A stretch of 24,116 bases of DNA from NCBI GenBank assembly GCA_023460855.1, contig JAEWOS010000015.1, forward strand, positions 1 through 24,116, written 5' to 3'. Made by a program: the position numbers and the translations under genes. Source of the stretch: Bacteroidota bacterium (lineage in GTDB: Bacteria > Bacteroidota > Bacteroidia > Flavobacteriales > Weeksellaceae). Positions within the stretch are counted from its first letter, which is position 1. Every line of letters begins with the position of its first letter. Below are positions 15,711 to 23,868 of this stretch, piece after piece. Below the pieces are notes generated by a model. The model saw only the letters and a program-made list of their open reading frames with translations. It searched no databases and was not told the DNA's origin.

Positions 15711-15729
15711 AATTGTTTCAGACAGGAAA

Positions 15730-16308
15730 TCATCTGAGTGTTAAGGTGATATCCCGCATGATATTCTTGCTTGAACTGTATTTTGCATTACAGACATCCG
15801 TGGTTAATGTATAAGAGCCCTTATCAACCAGGATATAGTTTTTTGTATTGGCATTGACGTTGAGGTTATAGAATTTCCGTCCGCTGAACTTCACGATAAT
15901 ATTGCATTTCGATCTGTTCATAATTTCCACATAAGCTTCCCTTTTGTTCGGATCATTGTTGAATAAATGCGTTAAAACCTTGGCTGCCTGATTTGCTTCG
16001 GCGCTGGTTCCTCTTCTCGCCTCCTTTCTGGCTTCTTTCACTACTTTGCCGGCGGTGAGCGGCTGAACTCTTGGTTTTGCCTCCGCGTCATTTTTTGGGA
16101 CACCGATTAATGTCAGCAGTTTGGAACGAAGTGCCGGCGTTTTCGGATGCTCGGGATTGGCTTTTATGAATGTTGCAATTACCTGCTGATCGTTGCTCAT
16201 TTCAGCATATTCCGCGGTGATAACGTCTTCATTTTTATTAATGGGTTTCTTTTGCGAAAATGCCACAGAAAAGGCAATCAGCATAAAAAATATGTATATT
16301 CTATTCAT
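15730..16308 (-). CDS. Secreted hypothetical protein (DUF6759-like)
   Basis: This 192-residue protein has a signal peptide (MNRIYIFFMLIAFSVAFSQ, likely cleaved after SQ). A helical N-terminal part follows (SNDQQVIATFIKANPEHPKT, 38-57, then LRSKLLTLIG), with a basic lysine/arginine stretch (KVVKEARKEARRGTSAEANQ, 88-107). The C-terminal ~60 residues are beta-rich and hold two cysteines (NRSKCNIIVKFSG and TLTTDVCNAKYSS) that may pair in the periplasm. It resembles small secreted proteins annotated DUF6759 in Chryseobacterium, judged from memory. The role is unknown. It converges with accA across the 15680 terminator, and its start is 136 bp from the divergent tsf gene. Confidence 0.68.
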   Translation of the reverse strand: MNRIYIFFMLIAFSVAFSQKKPINKNEDVITAEYAEMSNDQQVIATFIKANPEHPKTPALRSKLLTLIGVPKNDAEAKPRVQPLTAGKVVKEARKEARRGTSAEANQAAKVLTHLFNNDPNKREAYVEIMNRSKCNIIVKFSGRKFYNLNVNANTKNYILVDKGSYTLTTDVCNAKYSSSKNIMRDITLTLR

Positions 16309-16382
16309 TATTGGTGTTATTTTACGAAAGTAAAGTTAATTAAAAACGCAGAAACAACGTTTTTAGTTTATGATTAAATGAT

Positions 16383-16390
16383 TATCTTTG
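16383..16390 (+). promoter_or_regulatory. Candidate -7 box (TATCTTTG) for tsf
   Basis: This exact TAnnTTTG match starts 62 nt before the tsf ATG, implying a leader of about 50 nt. The leader is A-rich near the start codon, as is common for translation initiation in Bacteroidota. Upstream, TAAAAACG (16341-16348) and CGTTTTTA (16358-16365) form an AT-rich inverted repeat of unknown role. Confidence 0.5.
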
Positions 16391-16444
16391 CAGCGCTCAA
16401 AATCAGAGCCAAAAACAGGTATTAAAAAATAAAAATTAACTGAT

Positions 16445-17266
16445 ATGTACACACCGGTAGCTGCAGATGTAGCTAAATTGAGAAACACAACGGGCGCAGG
16501 AATGATGGACTGCAAAAAAGCACTAGTTGAAGCTGAAGGCGATTTCGAAAAAGCAATTGAAATCCTTAGAAAAAAAGGACAGAAAGTTGCTGCGAACAGA
16601 GCCGACAGAGAATCTACAGAAGGTGCTGTAATTGCAAAAGTGAACGATGACAAAACCCGCGGAGTAATCATCGCGCTTAACTGCGAAACTGATTTCGTAG
16701 CGAAGAACGAAGATTTCGTAAAACTCGCTCATGATCTTGCTGAACTTGCACTGGACAAATCCAAAGATGAATTCCTTGCTGCAGATTACAAAGGAATTTC
16801 TGTTTCTGACAAACTTACTGAGCAAACCGGCGTTATCGGGGAAAAAATTGAAGTAGGTTCATTCGAAACTATAGAAGGTCCTTTCCTTGGAGCATACATC
16901 CACGCTGGAAACAAGATCGCTTCTATCGTTTCTCTTTCTGAAAATGTTGGTGGTGCCGAGGAAGCTGCAAAATCTGTAGCGATGCAGGTTGCTGCAATGA
17001 ATCCTATCGCGCTGGACGAATCCAAAGTAAGCCAGGAAACTATCGACAGAGAACTTGAAATAGAAAAAGAACTCCTTTTGAAAGAAGGCAAGCCGGAGAA
17101 TATCATCGACAATATTCTTAAAGGTAAAATGCAGCGTTTTTACAAGGACAATACACTGGTTCACCAGTCGTACATCAAGGACAACAACATCTCCGTTGCA
17201 GATTATGTAACATCTGTAAACGACGGTCTGAAAGTTTTGGGCTACGTTAGAGTAAGCCTTACGTAG
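16445..17266 (+). CDS. tsf: Elongation factor Ts
   Basis: This 273-residue EF-Ts catalyses GDP release from EF-Tu in the cytosol. The N-terminal UBA-like domain reads VAKLRNTTGAGMMDCKKALV (9-28), followed by EGDFEKAIEILRKKGQKVAA (31-50). The core signature ETDFVAKNEDFVKL (81-94) supplies the TDFVA contact with EF-Tu. The rest folds into the two subdomains with AAMNPIALDESKVSQETIDR and MQRFYKDNTLVHQSYIKDN. Length and motifs are normal. In many bacteria tsf directly follows rpsB; here the upstream neighbour is an unrelated gene on the other strand, and tsf has its own TATCTTTG box and a terminator, so it is a single-gene transcription unit. Confidence 0.96.
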   Translation: MYTPVAADVAKLRNTTGAGMMDCKKALVEAEGDFEKAIEILRKKGQKVAANRADRESTEGAVIAKVNDDKTRGVIIALNCETDFVAKNEDFVKLAHDLAELALDKSKDEFLAADYKGISVSDKLTEQTGVIGEKIEVGSFETIEGPFLGAYIHAGNKIASIVSLSENVGGAEEAAKSVAMQVAAMNPIALDESKVSQETIDRELEIEKELLLKEGKPENIIDNILKGKMQRFYKDNTLVHQSYIKDNNISVADYVTSVNDGLKVLGYVRVSLT

Positions 17267-17286
17267 ATCTTTTCCATACAAACTTA

Positions 17287-17319
17287 AATCCCGCAGATCA
17301 CTGATTTGCGGGAATTTTT
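17287..17319 (+). terminator. Intrinsic terminator after tsf
   Basis: TCCCGCA (17289-17295) pairs with TGCGGGA (17307-17313) around an 11-nt loop, followed by ATTTTT. It begins about 20 nt after the tsf stop. Downstream, 17320-17473 is AT-rich and contains no TAnnTTTG box that I can find before the adhesin gene. Confidence 0.8.
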
Positions 17320-17473
17320 ATGCTCATTATTTTGTGAATATAAATGAACGTTTACAAAAATATCACTACCGATAAGAGTTTTGGTTTCTTAAAAACCATT
17401 ATAATAAGCTAAGGATAACAAATACAGAAATTATTTATTATTTTTATAAAAATTTTAACATTAAACTGTTCTT

Positions 17474-19542
17474 ATGTCAAGAGGTTTGTTTTTAATACTT
17501 CTGATTTTTCTGGTAAGTAATATGAAAGGACAGCAGGATTGTTCTTCCGCCATTCCTCTCTGCAGCCAGGCAGACTTCAGTTACAGTTCTTCCGGAGTGG
17601 GGGCAGAGTATGAAGGGTTTCCAGGTTGTGCTCACGAAAATCATTCAGCATGGTACGTATTTACCATTGCAACGCCAGGTACACTTACTTTTTCTTTAAC
17701 ACCGTCTTATAATTTCATCAATTTAGACTGGAGTGTATATGGACCGGCATACACCTGTGGATCAGCAATGTCACCTATTCGGTGCAGATTGCAGCGCCCT
17801 TTCCAAATATTCCTGGCTCAGCTGTCACGGGCCTGAACATGACCAGTACGATAACCCACTCCAATTTTGCAAATGGCAACTCAGCATTTTGCAGGTATCT
17901 GGATGTGCTCGCCGGAGAAACGTACTATCTACTCGTTAATAACAGTACCACACAAAATGTTACTTATACCCTAACGTGGGGAGGTACGGCAACCTTATTG
18001 TCGCCGTTCAGCAATCCTGCGTTGGCACCAAATCCTTTCCTGCAGCCTGGCCCGCAAAATGACGGTACTGTACCGATGTGCAATGGCAGCCAAACCGTGA
18101 ACTTAAGCAGTTATACTTCCACCATTATCAATGGAAATGCTAATTTCCAGGTACAGTATTATACTTCACCCAATGACGCCATAAACGGCACATCGCCTGT
18201 TAACACACCTGTAACGGCAGTACCCGGTGCCACCTACTATTACACCATAGCATATACCGGAACAACCAACCCTCCCATTGCCGCATATGAGTGTAAGGAG
18301 CTGCGAACCATAAAATTTACGGATGCTTCTATCTCCCTAAATAATGCAGTACTTACAGAATGTGCATCGGGCAATACCGGGCAGGCAGTATTTAACCTCA
18401 CTTCAGTTTCGGGAATAATGTATGGAGGAACCGCAACGGTAACTCGAAAATATTATCCTTCGCTCGCAGACATGAATGCCGGAACCAACGAAATTACGAA
18501 TTTGACCAATTATCTCTCCGGACCGGCAACCATCTATGTAAAATTTACCAACATATACAATTGTACCAACTCCGCAACCATGTCGCTACAGATAACACCG
18601 GGCGTTACGGCACAAAATGCCGTTTTAACCAGTTGCACCAATGCAGGGAGTCAAAATATGGGCACCTTCAACCTTAATTCGGCACCGACCAGCACAGATC
18701 CCGGCGTGATAAAATCTTATTACCCTACTTTGCAGGATGCACAGAACCAAACCAACGCTATTGCGACACCTACGGCATATATAGCTGCTAGCTCGGAAGT
18801 ATTTGTAAGGGTAACAAATGCTGCCGGGTGTTTCGCCATTGTGAAAATAACGCTTAATGTGGTGCAGTTTGCTGCAAACCCTTTACAAGACATACAAGTT
18901 TGTTCCGGTGAAATGGCAGTGCTGGATGCGGGTCCAGGTTACGAAACTTATCTTTGGAGCACTGGGGCAACCAGTCAAACGATCAGTGTACCGCCCGGCA
19001 GTTATTGGTTAGAGGTAAGCAAAAGCGGCTGCAGTAGTAAATTCACTGCCACCGTTTCTGCATTTCAAAACCCTGTAATTGCCCATGTGGAGATCACCAA
19101 CAATACCGCTACGGTAACTGCCACTGGCGGCATGCCACCTTACCAGTACTCTATCAATGGCACTACTTGGCAGGCTTCCAACATAATCTCCGGTTTACCC
19201 AGAGGCGAAATAACCGTATTTGTAAAAGATCAGAACGACTGCACACCAGCACAAACCGAAATAACTGTTCCCAACCTTATAAATGCAATTACACCCGACG
19301 GAGATCTGATTAATGATGAACTGGACTACCACGAGCTGGCGGACAAAAAAAATTTTAGTTTCAAAATCTTCGACCGCTATGGTAAAGAAGTGTACCATTC
19401 CGAAAAGGCAAAAAATTACAAATGGAACGGTAGATTTCAAGGCAAAGCAGTACATACCGGTACTTACTGGTATTTAGTTACATGGGAAGAGCCTTCTGGT
19501 GAAACAGTGAAATACACAGGCTGGATTCTTGTGAAGAACTAA
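17474..19542 (+). pseudogene. T9SS-exported adhesin-like protein with an internal frameshift
   Basis: Two frames encode one protein. 17474-17836 gives a signal peptide (MSRGLFLILLIFLVSNMKGQ), a CSSAIPLCSQADFSYSSSG domain start and SLTPSYNFINLDWSVYGPAY, ending SPIRC before nonsense. The other frame takes over at about 17785-17790 with AAPFPNIPGSAVTGLNMTST and continues to 19542. Adding one base near 17783-17795 joins them into about 689 residues. The N-terminal part looks like the jelly-roll/PPC-type domain of flavobacterial surface proteins (SAWYVFTIATPGTLTF, then RYLDVLAGETYYLLVNN). Two ~80-residue units beginning NAVLTECA/NAVLTSCT follow, then an Ig-like WSTGATSQTI unit. The gliding-motility-type C-terminal domain (NAITPDGDLINDELDYHELA to YTGWILVKN) directs T9SS type B export. 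Sequencing error or a true pseudogene cannot be separated here; as drawn, no full-length product is made. Confidence 0.8.
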
Positions 19543-19564
19543 GATATTTTAAGGAATTTCCTGT

Positions 19565-19597
19565 AAAATCCTCCACTGTAATTTGGAGGATTTTTTT
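19565..19597 (+). terminator. Intrinsic terminator after the frameshifted adhesin
   Basis: AAATCCTCCA (19566-19575) pairs with TGGAGGATTT (19584-19593) around an 8-nt loop, followed by a T run. The strong stem and T tract 23 nt after the stop codon separate this unit from the next adhesin gene. Confidence 0.85.
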
Positions 19598-19622
19598 ATG
19601 TAAAGTTTTGGAAATTAATATA

Positions 19623-19630
19623 TAAATTTG
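19623..19630 (+). promoter_or_regulatory. Candidate -7 box (TAAATTTG) for the large adhesin
   Basis: This exact TAnnTTTG match ends 18 nt before the ATG at 19649. The box overlaps an in-frame TTG at 19628, which argues that the ATG at 19649 is the real start. A TTTTG at 19606-19610 is too close to be a normal -33 element. Confidence 0.42.
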
Positions 19631-19648
19631 TCTCCCTTTATTCTGTAT

Positions 19649-22600
19649 ATGAAAAAACTTTTACCGTTTTTCCTTTTTTTCTATTCATTTCTGAGTTTTG
19701 CGCAGCTGGATACTGATCACTGGTTTGCACCGTTTGCAGCGCGAGCCGGAATTGGCCAGTATGACGGCGCTTTGTACTTGTCCACAAACGAAATCACGCC
19801 ATTCAGCGTACAGGTTTTTAACAATAATACATTGTTTTCAACCGTCACCGTAAGCAAAGGAAATCCCGTTACCGTGAGCATTCCATCTTCTATGATGATT
19901 GCAACTTCACAAAGCCAGATGCATACTGCGGTAAATAAAGGGCTTTATCTGAAGGGAACACGAAAATTTTACGCCAGTTACCGGTTTGCCGTTATTAATC
20001 ACGCTGAAATCATCACCTCAAAAGGACTTGCCGGTTTGGGTACGAGTTTTCACACGGCGATGGCGCCATTAACTTCCAATCACTCTGCAACCAACTCCAC
20101 CATTGGAGTCGTTGCTACTGAAAATAACACCACAGTTACCGTTTCAGATTATGGCGCCGGTGTAGATTTCACCGATGGCTACAACATGCCTGCGAGAACT
20201 TTTACACTGAACCGTGGACAGTCGTACATTCTGGAAACCAGCCCGTTCACGAATTCCGCAAACATGGATGGTCTTGTCGGTGCAAAAATTACCGCGGATA
20301 AGGCAATTGCTGTAACAAACGGTAATTTCAACGGCATTTATACGGTTTACAATTTATCCAATCAGGATATTCTGATGGATCAGGCTGTTCCGCTGGAGCG
20401 CCTCGGCAAAGATTTCGGGATCGTCATCGGAAACGGCACACCTTCTTCCGGAATGGAAGCTGTTCTGGTAGTTGCCACGGTAAATAACACACAGTTAACC
20501 GTGAACGGGAATCCGTACGGCACAGTGCTAAATGCGGGTGATTACACCCTGATATCAGGAACCAATTACGTGAGCCACGGTAATTTACACTACAATTTGA
20601 GTGTTAATTCCACTGAAAATATTTACGTTTACCAGCTGCTTGCAGGTGCTTCCAATTCCAGCGAATATCCTGCGGGAGGTTTTAATTATATTCCTCCTTT
20701 AAGTTGCTTTTTACCAAATCAGGTGGATGAAATCGGACTAATCAACCAGATGCTCAACACCAGTTACGAAACAAAACTGAATATTCTGACACAGGCAGGT
20801 GCTGTAGTTACGGTTAACGGAAATCCGATGGCTGCGTTCAACGGTCCTTATCCGCTTCCCGGAAATCCGCAATGGGTAACTTATTCCGTGAATAATGTGT
20901 CGGGAAATATTACCGTTAACTCCACGAAATCCGTTACTGCAGGAATTGCAGCAGGCAGTGGCGCTGTTGGCTATGGCGGATATTTCGCAGGGTTCAGTTC
21001 TGTGCCAGTAATTGCAAAATCCGGCGACTGCTACAATGGGGTTTTGCTTCAGGTGGACAACAGCTACGATTCATACCAGTGGCTGCTGAACGGCGTCGCG
21101 ATTCCCGGAGCTACCTCTTTCTCAATCAATCCACAGCTTTATGGCAGTGGAACCTATACAGTGCTCATCACAAAAAACAACTGTGAAACAAAACTGACGG
21201 AGCCGTATACTTTTGTAGTTTGTCCACCGATTGCAACCACTACAGTAAATATCGGATCCTGTAATGTTCATACCATAAGTCCTGCATTCAGTACCAGCAC
21301 TCAGGCAATTGTACCGAATAAAACCGCGATTATCGCGTTACCGGTGAACGGAACGGCAACAGTAAATTCTACTACAGGAATCATTACCTACACGCCAAAC
21401 GCAGGCCTTACTGTAGATTCAACAGATGAATTTGTATATTACATCGAAGGAAACGGAAATCCGGCTGATACAGAATATTTTAGAGTAATACTGAATATTG
21501 ACGTACTTCAGACGAACAATACTGTACTGACGGAATGTGCTTCGCCGGCAGGAACTGCAACATTCGACCTCACTACTGCTGTGGTAACTCCGGATTCCGG
21601 AACTACCTCAACGTATTTTTCGGATGCGGCAATGACCAATCAAATCACCAATTCGACAGCATATGTTTCTGCCGGCGGAACAGTGTACGTGCGGGTTACC
21701 TCTTCTTTTGGCTGTATGAAAAATGCTGAGATTTCACTTACGGTAAATCCTGCTGCCAACCTTAACACCACAAATTTTAACGGAGCGCTGTGCGATGATG
21801 ATTTTGACGGAACTGTACCTGTAAATTTTGCTGCAGTAACGCAACAAATTACAGCAAACCCTGCGACAGTTCAGGTTCGTTACTACCTGAATGCTGCTGA
21901 TGCCGCCGCCGGAAACGCCAACAATTTACCGGTAAACTGGACTTACAATGCACCAACTACTGTCTATGTCCGTGCAGAGCCGCTTACCGGAAACTGTCCT
22001 GCAGTTCTTGGACAGATCGATTTTTCAATTGGAAACAGGCTGACACTCACCACACTTGATTATCAGCAGATTGTATGTGATGCCGGTGCGAACGGAAATG
22101 AAACAGTGGATCTGAATTCCTTTAAACCTTCTTTCACAGCGGATGCGGCGGTGAATTTAACATTCCACGGAACTCTGGCTGATGCACAGAATAATGTTAA
22201 TCCTGTTGCAGCAAATCAAACGATTACCGGAACCGGCATTTTTTATATCCGTTTTGAAAAAGCAGGTGAATGTCCGAACGTAGCGAAAATAACGCTCACT
22301 TTGGCGACCGTAACGTCCACCAATGCGGTACTGACTGAATGTGCGGGCATAAATGGTTCTGCTGTATTCGATCTTACCACGGCCAATGTCACAACTTTTC
22401 CGGGTGCAGTGGTTACTTATTTTTCGGACGCGGCTCTAACTTCGCCAATTGGCGTGCCAAATGCGTATAATGCTTTTTCCACTGTGGTTTATGCAGTAAT
22501 TACCTCGCCGAACGGTTGTACAGCTACTTCACAGATAACTCTGACAGTAAATCCATTACCAAATGTGAATACTGCAAACTTCAATGCTGCTTTATGCGAC

Positions 22601-23800
22601 GAAAATTTTGACGGGATTATAAATGTGAATTTCGCATCCATTACGCCGCAAATTGTGAACACTCCTGCTTCAATTACGATACGCTATTACCTGAACGCTG
22701 CAGATGCGAATGCGGGCAACGCCAATACGCTTCCGAATAACTGGACCTACACCACGCCAACCACTGTTTACGTTCGTGTAGACGGTATTGCAGGCAGTTG
22801 TGCACCGGCAATCGGTCAGATTAATTTTACAATCGGCAACAGTATTCCGCTTAATACGCAGAACGGTGTAATAGACTTTTGTGACCCTAATCTTGATGGC
22901 TCAGAGACTGTAAATCTGCAGACTTTTGTGAATCTCTTCACTCTAAGCCCTGCTGTAACAGCTACTTTTCACAGTTCACTGGCTGATGCACAAAATGATG
23001 TAAATCCGCTGAATAATACGCAGACATTAACAGGTACGCATACTTTTTATGTACGTTTTGAAAGCAATACAGGGCAGTGTCCGGCAACTGCAACGCTGCA
23101 GATTACACTGAAAGCTCCGAAAAGTTCCACAACGCTTACAGACCAGACCATTTGTCCGGGAACAACTACTGTTCTGGATGCAGGTTCAGGATTCACCAGT
23201 TATCTGTGGAGCACAGGTGACAATACACAGACCGTAACGGTTGGTCCGGGATCTTACTTTGTTGACCTCGGATTTAACGGATGTATCTACAGACAATATG
23301 TAACGGTATATGCAGCTGATACACCGGTAATAACAAAAATAGATGTTACCGGAAGCACTGCAACCATTTTCGTTACAGGAGGAACTCCGCCGTACGAATA
23401 TTCAGTCGATGGCTCGCCGTTCCAGGCATCCAATGTATTTTACGGATTGGGAAGAGGGCTTCATACGGTTACCGTTCGCTCTGCTGACCGTTGTTTTCCT
23501 GTCTCGAAAGAGTTTCTGGTTCTGGATCTCATCAATGCGATAACACCGAACGGAGACGGATACAATGACGTGCTCGATTACCGCGATCTTCGGGTGAAGG
23601 AAAACGTTTCGATAGAAATCGTAGACCGTTATGGTGCAGTGGTTTACCGTTCTGAAAACAAAAACTATGTATGGGACGGAAAAGCAGGGGGCCGACCGTT
23701 AACCAGTGGGTCATATTGGTATGTAATACGTTGGACAGAACCCGATACAAAAGATCAAAAAACCTACTCGGGTTGGATTTTATTAAAGAATGTTCAATAA
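19649..23800 (+). CDS. Large T9SS type B adhesin with IgGFc-binding N-terminal domain
   Basis: This 1383-residue surface or secreted protein starts at the ATG at 19649 with a signal peptide (MKKLLPFFLFFYSFLSFAQ). Residues ~20-455 resemble the IgGFc-binding protein N-terminal domain (PF17517): DTDHWFAP, VTVSKGNP, FAVINHAEIITSKGLAGLGT, ATENNTTVTVSDYG and ALPLPGNP-like turns. An Ig-like unit follows (~457-525, GDCYNGVLLQVDNSYDSYQW), then a cadherin/VCBS-like unit (~540-620, TYTPNAGLTVDSTDEFVYYI). A 268-residue segment is duplicated in tandem (~622-1157). A WSTGDNTQTVTVGPGSY Ig-like unit (~1165-1240) precedes the T9SS type B domain (INAITPNGDGYNDVLDYRDL to YSGWILLKN, ~1294-1383). The IgGFc label describes a fold family; antibody binding is not implied. 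A likely role is adhesion or gliding-related attachment. It is flanked by related adhesins on both sides. Confidence 0.88.
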   Translation: MKKLLPFFLFFYSFLSFAQLDTDHWFAPFAARAGIGQYDGALYLSTNEITPFSVQVFNNNTLFSTVTVSKGNPVTVSIPSSMMIATSQSQMHTAVNKGLYLKGTRKFYASYRFAVINHAEIITSKGLAGLGTSFHTAMAPLTSNHSATNSTIGVVATENNTTVTVSDYGAGVDFTDGYNMPARTFTLNRGQSYILETSPFTNSANMDGLVGAKITADKAIAVTNGNFNGIYTVYNLSNQDILMDQAVPLERLGKDFGIVIGNGTPSSGMEAVLVVATVNNTQLTVNGNPYGTVLNAGDYTLISGTNYVSHGNLHYNLSVNSTENIYVYQLLAGASNSSEYPAGGFNYIPPLSCFLPNQVDEIGLINQMLNTSYETKLNILTQAGAVVTVNGNPMAAFNGPYPLPGNPQWVTYSVNNVSGNITVNSTKSVTAGIAAGSGAVGYGGYFAGFSSVPVIAKSGDCYNGVLLQVDNSYDSYQWLLNGVAIPGATSFSINPQLYGSGTYTVLITKNNCETKLTEPYTFVVCPPIATTTVNIGSCNVHTISPAFSTSTQAIVPNKTAIIALPVNGTATVNSTTGIITYTPNAGLTVDSTDEFVYYIEGNGNPADTEYFRVILNIDVLQTNNTVLTECASPAGTATFDLTTAVVTPDSGTTSTYFSDAAMTNQITNSTAYVSAGGTVYVRVTSSFGCMKNAEISLTVNPAANLNTTNFNGALCDDDFDGTVPVNFAAVTQQITANPATVQVRYYLNAADAAAGNANNLPVNWTYNAPTTVYVRAEPLTGNCPAVLGQIDFSIGNRLTLTTLDYQQIVCDAGANGNETVDLNSFKPSFTADAAVNLTFHGTLADAQNNVNPVAANQTITGTGIFYIRFEKAGECPNVAKITLTLATVTSTNAVLTECAGINGSAVFDLTTANVTTFPGAVVTYFSDAALTSPIGVPNAYNAFSTVVYAVITSPNGCTATSQITLTVNPLPNVNTANFNAALCDENFDGIINVNFASITPQIVNTPASITIRYYLNAADANAGNANTLPNNWTYTTPTTVYVRVDGIAGSCAPAIGQINFTIGNSIPLNTQNGVIDFCDPNLDGSETVNLQTFVNLFTLSPAVTATFHSSLADAQNDVNPLNNTQTLTGTHTFYVRFESNTGQCPATATLQITLKAPKSSTTLTDQTICPGTTTVLDAGSGFTSYLWSTGDNTQTVTVGPGSYFVDLGFNGCIYRQYVTVYAADTPVITKIDVTGSTATIFVTGGTPPYEYSVDGSPFQASNVFYGLGRGLHTVTVRSADRCFPVSKEFLVLDLINAITPNGDGYNDVLDYRDLRVKENVSIEIVDRYGAVVYRSENKNYVWDGKAGGRPLTSGSYWYVIRWTEPDTKDQKTYSGWILLKNVQ
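21515..23120 (+). repeat. Tandem duplication of a ~268-codon adhesin segment (two units)
   Basis: Unit 1 starts at 21515 (NNTVLTECASPAGTATFDLT) and unit 2 at 22319 (TNAVLTECAGINGSAVFDLT), a period of about 804 bp. Each unit holds the same three blocks in order: an LTECA/TYFSDAA block, a block with LCD-[DE]-FDG and RYYLNAADA-GNAN-LP, and a block with FH-LADAQN-VNP followed by TF/IFY[IV]RFE. The copies have diverged at the DNA level, so the duplication is not very recent, although RYYLNAADA is kept almost unchanged. Shorter LTECA-like units also occur in the adhesin at 17474-19542. Confidence 0.85.
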
Positions 23801-23837
23801 TAATCTGATGAAGTCGCAGATAAGAATAATTTTTTAT

Positions 23838-23845
23838 TAAATTTG
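23838..23845 (+). promoter_or_regulatory. Candidate -7 box (TAAATTTG) for the downstream adhesin
   Basis: This exact TAnnTTTG match ends 23 nt before the ATG at 23869 and is the same octamer as the box before the 19649 gene. No terminator hairpin is evident in 23801-23868, so read-through from the upstream adhesin is also possible. Confidence 0.42.
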
Positions 23846-23868
23846 TCACAATTCGAAACTTAGTTGAA

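Noticed and set aside
16341..16365. AT-rich inverted repeat TAAAAACG...CGTTTTTA as a terminator
   Set aside because: It lies upstream of both flanking genes and has no T tract; it is noted only as a possible regulatory stem near the tsf promoter.
16859..17281. 140-codon minus-strand frame over the 3' half of tsf
   Set aside because: The tsf reading on the plus strand is unmistakable, and the antisense product has no family features.
17733..17939. Third-frame ORF (68 codons) across the adhesin frameshift
   Set aside because: Its residues match neither side of the protein. The frame 2 to frame 1 join explains the domain without it.
21515..23120. Repeats considered as a CRISPR or other DNA-level array
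   Set aside because: Units are ~804 bp, in frame and diverged in sequence while the protein pattern is kept, so they are protein-domain duplications.
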